Source: Actinoplanes sp. L3-i22
Lineage (GTDB): Bacteria > Actinomycetota > Actinomycetes > Mycobacteriales > Micromonosporaceae
Reading direction: 5' to 3'
Length of the DNA: 64,000 nt
Assembly: GCF_019704555.1 (NCBI RefSeq)
Contig: NZ_AP024745.1
Coordinates: 6,704,501 to 6,768,500, forward strand
Positions 42,988-51,792 of this stretch are shown here, in pieces. Each line of letters opens with the position of its first letter. The first letter of the stretch is position 1. The notes under the pieces are model-generated. The model saw only the letters and a program-made list of their open reading frames with translations. It ran no database searches and was not told where the DNA came from. Both the position numbers and the translations under genes were made by a program.

Positions 42988-44930
42988 GACGCCACGCCGG
43001 AGCTGGTGTAGCCGGCTGCCTGCAGCGAGAACAGCTCTCTATATCGGCCGCCGGCCGCGATCAGCTCGGCGTGAGTGCCCTGCTCGACGAGCCGGCCGCC
43101 GTGCATGACGAAGATCCGGTCCGCGTGCACGACGTTGGCGAGCCGGTGCGTGATCAGGATGGTGGTGCGCTGCCCTTGCCGGCTGCGGATGGCTTGGAAG
43201 AGGGTGTCCTCGGCGCGCGGGTCGAGCGCGGACGACGGCTCGTCCATGATCAGCAGGTCGGCGTCGCGGAGAAAGCCGCGGGCGGCGGTGATGCGCTGCC
43301 ACTGGCCGCCGGACAAATCCTGGCCGTCCTTGAACGTGCGGTCCAGCAGCGTCTCGTACCCTTTGGGCAGGTCCTGGATCATGGTGTGGGCGGCGGCCAT
43401 CGCCGCCGCCGCCTCGATCCGAGTCTGCTCGGCAGGAGTGTTGATGTCGCCCAGCGCGATGTTGGTGGCGGCGGTGAACGGCCACTTGTGGTGCTCCTGC
43501 AGCACCACCGAGATGCGGGCGCTGAGCGCGATGCTGTCCCAGGCGGTCAGGGGCCGGCCGTTCCACAGGATGGCTCCCGCGCTGGGTGTGCGCAGGCCGG
43601 CAATCATCGCGGCGAGCGTCGACTTGCCGGAGCCGTTCTCACCGACGAAGGCCACCGTCTGGCCGGCCCGGATGCTCAGCGTGACGTCGTCAACGGCGGG
43701 CGCTTCCCGATCGGGATAGCGGTGCGCCACGCTCCGGATCTCCAGCTCGCGCAAGTCCTCCGGCCGGGCGGCAGGCTCCTCGTGCCGCTCAGGCAGGTAG
43801 GACGTTGCCCGGTCGAGGAACCGGATGTATTCGTTGAAGTGCTGGCCCTCGGCGAAAACATGGTCAGCTTGGAAGGTCACCTGCGTCAGGGCGCGCTGGG
43901 CCGCCTGGACGGCGACCACGCAGGTGGCCGCTGCCGCAAGGGGGATGCGTCCGTCGAGCAGCAGGACACCCAGCAGCACGTACACGCCGGCGGAGGCGAT
44001 GCCGCTGACAATCGCGCCGATGCTGGTCGTGGTGGTGACCCGGCGGGCCAGAGCCAGATCGATTTCCGTTTGGGCGCCCATCACCTGGTCGTACTGGCCC
44101 AGTAGGAAGTCGCGCAGCCCGTACGAGCGCAGTTCGGAGGCGGAGACGCGTTCGGCCATCAGCTTGTGCAGCACCCACAGTCGGCGCCGGCGGGCGGACC
44201 CTTGCAGGTAGGTCTGGAATCGCTCGTGCCCGGCCCGTAGCGCCGCGTACGCATTCGGGGTGGTCGCCAGCAGCAGCGCCAGCAGCAGCAGCGGATGGAT
44301 GACGATCACAGCAATCGCGACGGCGAGGAAGCTGACGATCCCGGCGAGCAGGTTCATCACGCCTTTGATCAGGTCGATCACCGACTCGGTGCCGCGCGAG
44401 GCGCGTTCCATGCTGTCGGCAAAGTCGTCCTGGTCGAAAGAGTCGAGCTGCACGGCGGTCGTGGTCTCGAACAGCCGCCGCTCGGCCTGCTGGTTGATCC
44501 GCGGAGTGAGCCCGTTGAGGGCGTACCCGGTGGCGATGCCGAGCCCGCCGCGGACCGCAATCGAGGCGGCCAGCCAGGCGAGTGCGGGGAGCGCGGCCTC
44601 GACCCGGGCCGGGGTCGGGCCGGACGCGAACAGTTCGATCAGCACCCGTTGCGTGGCCAGCAGCCCGAAGGTGGCCATCGCGCCGGCCGTCAGCGTCGTG
44701 CCCGCTACGGTCGCGGTCCGCATCCGGTCGGCGCGCCAGCTGATCCGCAACGCCTCGGCGATCAGCTTCGGCATTTCGGCGAAGACGCCCAGCATCCCGG
44801 CGTCGATGCGCGCCCGCATGCCCTGCTCCCACCACATCGGCCGCAGCTCGGGCAGGACGGATTCGCGCGCAGCCGCGCTGCGCTGTGACGGGAGATCGCT
44901 GTGCGGGGCTTCGGTCTCGGGTGCACTCAC
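42984..44930 (-). CDS. ABC transporter, fused permease and ATPase
   Basis: A 648-residue half-transporter. Six spans lie between about 70 and 360 (GAMATFGLLATQRVLI, LLAGIVSFLAVAIAVIVIHPLLLLALL, IVSGIASAGVYVLLGVLLL). The ATPase has Walker A FVGENGSGKSTLAAM (about 440), Q-loop VVLQEH, signature DLSGGQWQR, Walker B LLIMDEPSSALD and switch His ITHRLA. Lipid or peptide exporter type. GTG 44930 follows AGGAGAG. It leads an operon of eight genes and is separated from the queCDE chain by 203 bases. Confidence 0.9.
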   Translation of the reverse strand: MSAPETEAPHSDLPSQRSAAARESVLPELRPMWWEQGMRARIDAGMLGVFAEMPKLIAEALRISWRADRMRTATVAGTTLTAGAMATFGLLATQRVLIELFASGPTPARVEAALPALAWLAASIAVRGGLGIATGYALNGLTPRINQQAERRLFETTTAVQLDSFDQDDFADSMERASRGTESVIDLIKGVMNLLAGIVSFLAVAIAVIVIHPLLLLALLLATTPNAYAALRAGHERFQTYLQGSARRRRLWVLHKLMAERVSASELRSYGLRDFLLGQYDQVMGAQTEIDLALARRVTTTTSIGAIVSGIASAGVYVLLGVLLLDGRIPLAAAATCVVAVQAAQRALTQVTFQADHVFAEGQHFNEYIRFLDRATSYLPERHEEPAARPEDLRELEIRSVAHRYPDREAPAVDDVTLSIRAGQTVAFVGENGSGKSTLAAMIAGLRTPSAGAILWNGRPLTAWDSIALSARISVVLQEHHKWPFTAATNIALGDINTPAEQTRIEAAAAMAAAHTMIQDLPKGYETLLDRTFKDGQDLSGGQWQRITAARGFLRDADLLIMDEPSSALDPRAEDTLFQAIRSRQGQRTTILITHRLANVVHADRIFVMHGGRLVEQGTHAELIAAGGRYRELFSLQAAGYTSSGVAS

Positions 44931-45133
44931 TCGATCAGCTCTCCTCGAAGTCGTGGGCGAGGCCGCCCGGTGGGAATGGAGGGGGCTGCGACGTCAAGCC
45001 AAAGCGGTCACGTTCAACGGGTACCGGACCGCGGGTGTGGCGCGGTGCCGGACGCGCGACTGACTCCGCCGATCCGGCACAGCATTCGCGCGTACGGCCG
45101 AAGATCGCGTGTCGCTACCACCGGAAGCGGCCG

Positions 45134-45538
45134 TCATGTCGCCGCGCTGGTCGTGGTGAGAATCTCCCATCGGTTTCCGGAGGGATCTTCGACGAAGACC
45201 GCGTAATAACTGGGCAGGTAGTCATATTCCTGTGGCGGATGCACGACGCGGCCCGTCGCGATCTGCACGACTGCGGAGTGCGCGGCGTCGACAATGCCGC
45301 GGTCATCGACCTCGATCGCGAGATGCTGGAGCCCAGGTCGCCCGTGGGTATGCGGTTCACGGTCGGCGCCTTCGACGGGATAGAGCAGGACTTCCGGCGT
45401 TATGCCGCCCCAGGTGCAGATGCGAGGGTCGACGGTGCCTGGTTGGTAGCCGATGACACTGAGGCAAGCGTCGTACCAGCAACGGCTGGCTTCCAGGTCG
45501 ATGGCGGTAAGCGCGACGTGGTGCAGGGCTCCGGCCAC
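45134..45538 (-). CDS. VOC family protein (glyoxalase/bleomycin-resistance fold)
   Basis: A 134-residue protein from GTG 45538, preceded by GGAG. LHHVALTAIDLEASRCWYDACLSVIGY, HTHGRPGLQHLAIEVDDRGIVDAAH and YYAVFVEDPSGNRWEIL give the two beta-alpha-beta-beta-beta modules with His and Glu for metal. It ends the long operon from queC. Possible roles are dioxygenase, isomerase or binding of a reactive metabolite. Confidence 0.85.
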   Translation of the reverse strand: MAGALHHVALTAIDLEASRCWYDACLSVIGYQPGTVDPRICTWGGITPEVLLYPVEGADREPHTHGRPGLQHLAIEVDDRGIVDAAHSAVVQIATGRVVHPPQEYDYLPSYYAVFVEDPSGNRWEILTTTSAAT

Positions 45539-45564
45539 GTGAGGTCTCCATTCTCCGGCCGCCG

Positions 45565-46224
45565 TCAGGCGGAGATTCGTCCGGCATCTGCGTCGGCGTG
45601 CTCGGGACACGGCCCGAACAGGCCAGCTGTTTCGGGAAGGCGGCCGAGAACGGGTACCGGAGCGAACGCCTCGGCGTACTGGGTGCCGATGCGCAGGCCG
45701 TGGAGTCTGCCGAGCACCTCGGCCATCGGGCCGAAGTGTTCGACGATGGGCTGCGAGCTGTGTGACCGCAGGGCCCGGATCTTGGTTTCCCACTGCCCGG
45801 AGGCGTTGATCATGATGGGCAGATAGATGGGCCGGCCATGGCGGTCGAGGTTGTTGTAGCCGTCGCACGTGTACACCCGCGCGGGAAGGCCGGTCTCGAT
45901 CACGACGTCGGGCAGTGCGCTGATGACTATCTCGGCGGTGCGCCGGTGATCCGGGTGCACGTCGTCGACGTGGTGGGTGATGACGACCTGCGGTGCCAGG
46001 CGGCGAAGGAGTTGCTGTACGGACGCGACGGAAACGTCGGGCAGCCGTTCGAGTCGGGCGCCGAGGATGCCGGCGCCCGCGGCGGCCTCGGCGTCGCGGA
46101 TCGGATCGTGTGCGGTAACGGCGATGACCGCCGACTGGGCGGCGGCGATCGTCGCGCCTGCCCACAGTTCGGCGTCGTCGGGGTGCGCCATGATCGTGAG
46201 TAGGTCGACCGCGGGTTTCACCAT
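45565..46224 (-). CDS. PIG-L family deacetylase
   Basis: A 219-residue Zn-dependent de-N-acetylase. TIMAHPDDAELWAGATIA (about 10-28) carries the HPDD zinc motif, and THHVDDVHPDHRRTAEIV has HxxH with the third ligand. The family deacetylates GlcNAc-type sugars, as in mycothiol and antibiotic biosynthesis. The presence of two glycosyltransferases upstream fits a sugar substrate. ATG 46224 overlaps the exonuclease stop. Confidence 0.88.
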   Translation of the reverse strand: MVKPAVDLLTIMAHPDDAELWAGATIAAAQSAVIAVTAHDPIRDAEAAAGAGILGARLERLPDVSVASVQQLLRRLAPQVVITHHVDDVHPDHRRTAEIVISALPDVVIETGLPARVYTCDGYNNLDRHGRPIYLPIMINASGQWETKIRALRSHSSQPIVEHFGPMAEVLGRLHGLRIGTQYAEAFAPVPVLGRLPETAGLFGPCPEHADADAGRISA

Positions 46225-47084
46225 CGGCCGATCGCCTCCACAACCGCCGCGGGTGTCGGGAGCAGTGCGGACGGCTCAGCGGTGGGTTTGATGTCCAGCG
46301 GCAGGCCCCGGTTGAGCCGGATCATGGCGCGCCACTTCAGGACGTCGTCCCAGGCGGCGGACAGGGCAGCGGTTCGGCTACCGCTCATCCGGCCGTTCTC
46401 GTGGAGGGTCTCCAGTGTTTGCCCGTCGGCGAGCAGCGTTGCGGCAGTTCCTGGGCCGATGCCGCGGACGCCGGGGATGTTGTCGGCCGGGTCTCCGGTC
46501 ATGGCGCGGAAATCGGCCCACTGCGCGGGCGTCACCTTGAACTTGGCGAGCACGGTCTGCTCGTCGATGTGGCGTTTGCCGCGGTGCATGGCGGTGTTGA
46601 GAACAGTGATCCGCTCGTCGATGAGCTGGTAGAAGTCGCGGTCGCCGGACATGATGTAGACCCGCCGGGCCGCATCGGCGGCGGCGAGGGTGGCGATGAC
46701 GTCGTCGGCTTCCTGGTCATCGATCTCGGCCCAGGCGATGCCGTGGGTATCCAGGCCGTCCTTGACGGCAGGTAGCTGCAGGATCGGGGCCATCGCGTCC
46801 TCATCGACGGGACGCTGGGCCTTGTACGAGACGTCAGTGGCCTTGCGGGCTGCGGTGCCGTGCTCACCGTCGAAGACCACGATGATCTCGGGCGGGTGCG
46901 GGAGTTCCTCACGGATGGCAACGCCCAGTAGCGCGAAGAAGCCGAACAGGCCGGTGATGTCGCGGGTCTTGTCTTTCGACATGATCTTGGCGGGGAAGCC
47001 GAAAAATGCACGCCACAGAAGGTTGTGGCCGTCGACGAGCAGCAGCGGAACGGACGGATCGAGACGTGACGGGACAGCGCCCAT
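46218..47084 (-). CDS. 5'-3' exonuclease / flap-endonuclease-like protein
   Basis: A 288-residue protein of the PolA N-terminal type. LLLVDGHNLLWRAFFGFP (Asp near 17), EIIVVFDGEHGTAARK, IDDQEADDVIATLAAADAARRVYIMSGDRDFYQLI (acidic cluster) and WADFRAMTGDPADNIPGVRGIGPGTAATLL (H3TH) are all present, so the active site seems complete. Its placement inside a metabolite-like operon is odd: it acts on 5' flaps of DNA or RNA-DNA hybrids. Start ATG 47084 overlaps the upstream stop. Confidence 0.88.
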   Translation of the reverse strand: MGAVPSRLDPSVPLLLVDGHNLLWRAFFGFPAKIMSKDKTRDITGLFGFFALLGVAIREELPHPPEIIVVFDGEHGTAARKATDVSYKAQRPVDEDAMAPILQLPAVKDGLDTHGIAWAEIDDQEADDVIATLAAADAARRVYIMSGDRDFYQLIDERITVLNTAMHRGKRHIDEQTVLAKFKVTPAQWADFRAMTGDPADNIPGVRGIGPGTAATLLADGQTLETLHENGRMSGSRTAALSAAWDDVLKWRAMIRLNRGLPLDIKPTAEPSALLPTPAAVVEAIGRW

Positions 47085-48223
47085 CAGCTCACCACCTTGA
47101 GAAGTAGGTCAGCGATGTGGGCGGGCCGATAGTCCCGTGCAAGGTAGTAAGCAGCCCGTGATGCTGTCTCGTAACGTACCGGATCGGCGCGTAGCTGCCA
47201 GGCGGCGCGCCACAGGGCTCGGGGTCCGGCTTCGAGGTCGGCGAGCACGCCCCCATCACCGATCAGGGCCGGTAGATTGCCGGTGCGGTAGGCGATGACT
47301 GGGGTGCCGCCGGCCATTGACTCCAACGCCACCAGACCGAACGTTTCGCGCAGCGAGGGCACGATCACGAGCCCGGCTGTGGCGAGCCAGCGGGGCGCGG
47401 TATCCCAGCTCAATCCGTCACCGAGCGAGATTCCTGCGGCATCGCAGTAGGCGGTGCACCTTGTGATGGTGTCGTCCTGGCTGCCGATGGTCAGCTCGAA
47501 GCCGGCTTTCGCCAGCGCCACTTCGATTCGGGTTGACGCGCCGCTGGTGCCGTGAACGCGGCGGTCGGCGCGTACGGCCGCGTCGCCGGCGGCAGCGAGT
47601 AACGGCAGGATGCCTTTCTCGGGAGCGGGCCGTGCCATCACCCGAATGGGTCCGTCGGTCCGCAGGCGGGTCCGGTCCTGCCGGTTGGGTGGTGCTGGCT
47701 CGGTCAGCAGGGGGTTGGGCAAGATCTGCCATGAGGTGGTGTCGAAGCCGCGTGCGGTGGCCTCGGCTCGCGCGGAGGCAGACGGGACGAGCACGGCGTC
47801 CGGCTTCCGGGCGAGTGCAAGTTCGAGGTCTTCTTGGTGACCGATGACGTGGGCGACGAGGACTCGGCGGTGCGGGATGGTGGCCGGCATGATGCGGCCC
47901 AGGCCCCACAACGCGTCGACGTAGACGGCGGCGTCCACCTGGAGCTCGCGGTAGATGTCGACGAGTTCGGCGGTGATCAGGTCGGCTGCGGCGGTGATCG
48001 TGGCCCGCAGTGTCTGGTCGTCGGACGGCCACGGCACGCGCAGGCTGGTGAGTCTGCGGATGGTCGCTCCGGCATACCGGGCGGGCGCGGCGGGTGCTGC
48101 GGTGATGATGATCGTGCGGTGGCCGAGGGCGGCCAGGCCTGCGGCGAGACCGGCGGTGGCGCGTTCCATCCCGGCGGGGGCGTCGGGGGTGAACGAGACG
48201 AGCACGAACGCGACAGTGGTCAT
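47084..48223 (-). CDS. Glycosyltransferase family 4
   Basis: A 379-residue GT-B enzyme. N-terminal VAFVLVSFTPDAPAGMERATAGLAAGLAALGH binds the acceptor. C-terminal VMARPAPEKGILPLLAA and LVIVPSLRETFGLVALESMAGGTPVIAYRTGNLPAL is the E-x7-E nucleotide-sugar site. Start ATG 48223 in an ATGA overlap. Acceptor unknown. Confidence 0.88.
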   Translation of the reverse strand: MTTVAFVLVSFTPDAPAGMERATAGLAAGLAALGHRTIIITAAPAAPARYAGATIRRLTSLRVPWPSDDQTLRATITAAADLITAELVDIYRELQVDAAVYVDALWGLGRIMPATIPHRRVLVAHVIGHQEDLELALARKPDAVLVPSASARAEATARGFDTTSWQILPNPLLTEPAPPNRQDRTRLRTDGPIRVMARPAPEKGILPLLAAAGDAAVRADRRVHGTSGASTRIEVALAKAGFELTIGSQDDTITRCTAYCDAAGISLGDGLSWDTAPRWLATAGLVIVPSLRETFGLVALESMAGGTPVIAYRTGNLPALIGDGGVLADLEAGPRALWRAAWQLRADPVRYETASRAAYYLARDYRPAHIADLLLKVVS

Positions 48224-48792
48224 CGGCGCTGTACCCGCTCCGGGATGGTCAGCACCTCAGTGCGCTGGCCGGGTTCGAGGTCGTGCTCCCACGGGAAGTG
48301 CACCCAGTCGGCGACGTCCCACAGCCACAGATCCGGCGTGTACGCCGAGCCGATGTTGCGGCACAGGGCGACGGTGCGGATGTTGGCGTCCGCCTTCAGG
48401 TACGGGCCGAGAGCGTCGGTCACCGCCGCGAACGTTTCGCCCGTGCCGCAGATGTCATCGACCAGCAAGATCTCGCCGAACAGCTTCCGGCTGTTCAATG
48501 CCTCGGCAAGGCCGGTGACATCGACGGTGACGGAGCCGGTGGCCTGCTGGTAAAGCTCGTCGGTGGGGTTGTGCTGGGCGCGGACCGTATGGGCGATCCG
48601 CCCGGCGGACTTCGCGATCCGTTCGGCCGGGATCCGGCCGCCGCCGGCGATGCCGATGGTCACCGTGAAGCACGCGTACTTGACGTATGCGGCACTGGAG
48701 AGCATCTCGCAGCCTTCGGCCAGCACGGGGTCGGTGACCTGCCAGATCCGGCGCCGCTCGAAGACACGCTGCCCGCTGTCTGCCGGCGTCAT
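48220..48792 (-). CDS. Phosphoribosyltransferase
   Basis: A 190-residue type I phosphoribosyltransferase. The PRPP loop is ILLVDDICGTGETFAAV (about 110-126), and the closing hood WVHFPWEH is typical of guanine/xanthine or hypoxanthine enzymes. In a cluster with queCDE it could act on a 7-deazaguanine base, which is inference. ATG 48792 overlaps the upstream stop. Confidence 0.85.
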   Translation of the reverse strand: MTPADSGQRVFERRRIWQVTDPVLAEGCEMLSSAAYVKYACFTVTIGIAGGGRIPAERIAKSAGRIAHTVRAQHNPTDELYQQATGSVTVDVTGLAEALNSRKLFGEILLVDDICGTGETFAAVTDALGPYLKADANIRTVALCRNIGSAYTPDLWLWDVADWVHFPWEHDLEPGQRTEVLTIPERVQRR

Positions 48793-49724
48793 GCCGCTGC
48801 CACCGGTTCGGGCAGCAGATCAGCCGCTTCGGTCAGCGGCTTGGTGCCGGCGATCTGGGTGCCATGCGGGTCGTTGCGCCAGACCCGGGCGTCCGCGCGG
48901 ATCACGGTGAAACCGCCGGCACCGGCCCGGGTCCGCAACCGCAGCCGGAATCCGGCAGGAACGGCGAGAGCGCCGACGAGCTCGGTGGCCTCGTCGTCGG
49001 TGAGCATCTGTCCGGTGACGGTGGCGCCGGCCCCGATCGGCAGCATCTGCAGGAAGGTGACGCCGCCAGCACCGAGCCGCACTGCGAGGTCGACCATGGC
49101 GGCGGCCTCGGCCCGGTTCGAGCGCATCAACACCATCTGCAGTTGCACGGGAAGGCCCGCCGCGACGGCCGCGCGTACCCCGGCGGTCGCGCGCCTGAAG
49201 CTGCCGGCCGAGCGATGGTAGTCGTGGGTTTCGCCGGTGGCGCCGTCGAAGCTCACCCGCACGGCGTCGAACGCGTCGACCAGTTCGCTGGCGCGCCGCT
49301 CAAGGTGCCATCCGTTGGTGGTCACACTTGCCGCGGTCCGGCCGCCGCCGGCAACCCGGCGGCCCAGGTCCGGCAGCTCGCGCAGCAGCAGCGGCTCGCC
49401 GCCGGAGATGTCGACGCCGAGCACTCCGGAGCCGGCGAGGACTCCGGCAACGCGGTGTCGTTCGAGCTGGTCGGTTTCGTGCACGCTGGTGTCGTCCAGG
49501 CAGTGGGCGCAGGCAAGGTTGCAGCGCACCAGCGGGGACCAGCACAACGACACGGGCATGGCCCGCGACACGGAGATCGGCGGCCCGAGTTCGCCGTCGT
49601 CGAGGACGAGTCGTCCCGTTGGCGGCTGGCTGGTCAATCTGAGGGGCAGGTGGTGGTTTAGGCCGGTGGCAGGGTCGTGCAGGATGCCACCGAGGTCGGG
49701 CGAGGCGGCGAACACGCGGATCAT
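48789..49724 (-). CDS. Radical SAM protein
   Basis: A 311-residue protein. The [4Fe-4S] motif CNLACAHC (about 68-75) follows LCWSPLVR. Then VDISGGEPLLL (GGEP), VTTNGWHL and VRVSFDGATGETHDYHRSAGSFRRA, the order of MoaA/PqqE/SPASM-like members. The protein is too short for a full SPASM domain; the tail lacks the Cys set. ATG 49724 is in an ATGA overlap with the glycosyltransferase stop. Possible peptide or sugar modification. Confidence 0.87.
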   Translation of the reverse strand: MIRVFAASPDLGGILHDPATGLNHHLPLRLTSQPPTGRLVLDDGELGPPISVSRAMPVSLCWSPLVRCNLACAHCLDDTSVHETDQLERHRVAGVLAGSGVLGVDISGGEPLLLRELPDLGRRVAGGGRTAASVTTNGWHLERRASELVDAFDAVRVSFDGATGETHDYHRSAGSFRRATAGVRAAVAAGLPVQLQMVLMRSNRAEAAAMVDLAVRLGAGGVTFLQMLPIGAGATVTGQMLTDDEATELVGALAVPAGFRLRLRTRAGAGGFTVIRADARVWRNDPHGTQIAGTKPLTEAADLLPEPVAAA

Positions 49725-50761
49725 TTCAGCTGTATCCCTTCGGTGATCAGCTTCAAGGCGGACGGCTGCTTGGTGAGCGGAGCAGTGTTATCGGGGGTGT
49801 CCAGCAGCCGCCAGTAGCGCTCGACGTTGCGTGCAGCGGTGGCGAACTTCTGCTGCCACACCTGCTCGGCCTGCGGAGGATCGAGGTGGAATCCACGCAC
49901 GGAACGCACGGGCGCTACCTTGCAGCCGGCGGCGATCAGCCGGGCACCGAGGTAGGTGTCCTCGCACCCCCACCCCTCGGAGAAACCCGGGTCGAATCCG
50001 CCGCAGGCGACAACCCTCGCGCGGGGAACCGCGACGAGCGCGGTCACGACCATCCGCGGAAGGTCCCAGTCGTAGTACCGCTGCCCGTGCCCCAGAGCCC
50101 GGAACTCGTCGGTGTCATCCAGCGGCTTGCCGTTGACCGGCTTGTCGAAGACCATCCCGGTGTAGAACATCGGGACGCCGGTAGGCGGCCGCCACACCAC
50201 CCGATGGTCGGCGGTCAGATCCGGCTCGCCGGCCGGTACGACGGCGACCCCTTTTGGCCCTTCTTGGAAGGGCACGTTCTGTCGGAACCCGACGAGGACA
50301 AGGTCGTCGTGGGCGCGCCCGGCAAGGGTGGCGAGAACGTGTCGCGGCAGTGCCATGTCGGCGTCCAGGTAGACGACGGTCGGCGCTTCGGCGAGCATTG
50401 TTCCCACGTTGCGGGCCGGGCCTGAGCCGACCTGCTGCGGCAGCCGCCACACGATGCTGGTGACCGGGTGCGCGGCGGCGATCTGGCCGGTCGAGTCCGT
50501 GGACGCATCGTCGACGACGATGACCTCGTACTTGCCGTCAGTCTCCTGCCGGGCCAAGGCGTCCAGAACCGATGGCAGGCAATACGCGCTGTTGCGCGCC
50601 GCGATGACCACGGACACGGAGGTACCGCGGGCGTCCGAGCGTGGCGACGGATCGTGCCAGCCGGCCCTCAGGTTGCGAGACAGACTGGCGATGATCGGGT
50701 CGTAGTCGTTGTCGCGCCCGGCCAGCCGCTGCAGCAGGGTTTGTGCGACGGTCACGGCCAT
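49721..50761 (-). CDS. Glycosyltransferase family 2
   Basis: About 346 residues of GT-A type. VSVVIAARNSAYCLPSVLDALARQETDGKYEVIVVDDASTDSTGQIAA (about 47-95) and VVYLDADMALPRHVL (DxD) give the nucleotide-sugar site, and GWGCEDTYLGARLIAAGCKV the ED acceptor motif. ATG 50761 was chosen within the overlap with the preceding stop; ATG 50767 and GTG 50755 are alternatives. Confidence 0.87.
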   Translation of the reverse strand: MAVTVAQTLLQRLAGRDNDYDPIIASLSRNLRAGWHDPSPRSDARGTSVSVVIAARNSAYCLPSVLDALARQETDGKYEVIVVDDASTDSTGQIAAAHPVTSIVWRLPQQVGSGPARNVGTMLAEAPTVVYLDADMALPRHVLATLAGRAHDDLVLVGFRQNVPFQEGPKGVAVVPAGEPDLTADHRVVWRPPTGVPMFYTGMVFDKPVNGKPLDDTDEFRALGHGQRYYDWDLPRMVVTALVAVPRARVVACGGFDPGFSEGWGCEDTYLGARLIAAGCKVAPVRSVRGFHLDPPQAEQVWQQKFATAARNVERYWRLLDTPDNTAPLTKQPSALKLITEGIQLK

Positions 50762-51234
50762 CCCCATCCGTCCAGCACTGCGGACGCGGCGTACCAGCCG
50801 CGCGGATCCTCGATCCACCGCAGCCGGCACGACGCCGGAAGCTCACCCAGCAGCTCGAGGTACGCCGGCTCGGCGACGACGAGCAGCTCGGCGGGGACAC
50901 CGCCGGCTGCCAGCTCGCGGGCGAGTTGCTGGTCGACCAGCGCGGTGAGGCTGACCAGGTTGGTGCCGTTGATCGGCTGGTCATACGTCCGCAGCGGGGC
51001 GTCGGCGGAGACGAGGCCGTGCCGGGCGGACAAAATTCGGATCCGGGCACGCAGGGCCGGCTGGCCGCCGAGCCGGGCCCGGATCTGCGGAAAGCAGCCG
51101 CCCTGGTATAGCTCCAGTGCGGGCATCGGCTCGGTGCTGGCGGTTTTACGTCGCGAGCAGCCCAGCACGATGAGCCTGCCGCCCACTGGATCGTGGTTCA
51201 CGCTGCTGGCGACTGCGGTCGGTGTGGGGTTCAT
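50752..51234 (-). CDS. DUF6884 protein
   Basis: A 160-residue protein starting in an ATGA overlap with the FGE-like gene. RLIVLGCSRRKTASTEPMPALELYQGG (about 18-44), RIRILSARHGLVSADAPLRTYDQPI and LLVVAEPAYLELLGELP show the DUF6884 pattern also present in the N-terminus of the DpdA fusion (VLVLSALHGLVALDDVLDPYDVEL). So the window holds two DUF6884 domains, one free and one fused to DpdA. It links the queCDE operon to deazaguanine DNA modification. Confidence 0.78.
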   Translation of the reverse strand: MNPTPTAVASSVNHDPVGGRLIVLGCSRRKTASTEPMPALELYQGGCFPQIRARLGGQPALRARIRILSARHGLVSADAPLRTYDQPINGTNLVSLTALVDQQLARELAAGGVPAELLVVAEPAYLELLGELPASCRLRWIEDPRGWYAASAVLDGWGWP

Positions 51235-51788
51235 CGTTGCCTCACGATTCGTAGTCCGATACCGGCAGAGCGCAGCTCTTGCGGTGCGGCGTTGAGGAAG
51301 GTGCTGCGGGCGTACAAGGCAGGCGAGCAGTACGAGCCGCCCCGGATGATCCGTCCGTCGCCCAGCACCGGCGTTGCGGTCCATTCCCAGACCAAACCGG
51401 CAAGATCGAGAACTCCGTCGGGGGTGGCTCCGGCAGGCCGGCCGCCGACAGCGACGGGCTGCCGGTAGCCGGTCGGTCGTAGCACCGCCCGGCAGAAGTC
51501 AGCATCCGCATCACCCCATGGGTACGCGCGCCGATTGGGGCCGGCGGCCAGCCATTCCCATTCCACGGAGCGGGGAAGCCGGCCACCGAGCCGGGCCGCC
51601 AGGTCGGTGGCCTCGCGGTAGGTGATCTGCGTGATCGGCAGGTCCGGTTCCGCGCCCGGATAGCCGGCCTGCATGTGTGTGATCGGGGTGGTCGTCACCT
51701 CGAGGTCCGCGACCAGCACAGGCCGGCCGGCGTCGCCGTACCGGCACACTCCGCCGGGCACGAGTGTCCAGGCCATAGCGAGGGCCAT
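51231..51788 (-). CDS. FGE-sulfatase/C-type-lectin-like protein
   Basis: A 185-residue protein, short for the family. MAWTLVPGGVCRYGD, ITQITYREATDLAARLGGRLPRSVEWEWLAAGPNRRAYPWGD, DLAGLVWEWTATPV and RIIRGGSYCSPALYARSTF...GIGLRIV follow the formylglycine-generating-enzyme fold. Functional FGE has two active-site Cys; here only one Cys is near the position, so oxidase activity is doubtful. In diversity-generating retroelements this fold, ending in such a GGS...GLRIV region, is the variable target. The gene lies four bases after the RT stop, which makes that comparison worthwhile. Confidence 0.8.
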   Translation of the reverse strand: MALAMAWTLVPGGVCRYGDAGRPVLVADLEVTTTPITHMQAGYPGAEPDLPITQITYREATDLAARLGGRLPRSVEWEWLAAGPNRRAYPWGDADADFCRAVLRPTGYRQPVAVGGRPAGATPDGVLDLAGLVWEWTATPVLGDGRIIRGGSYCSPALYARSTFLNAAPQELRSAGIGLRIVRQR

Positions 51789-51792
51789 GGCG

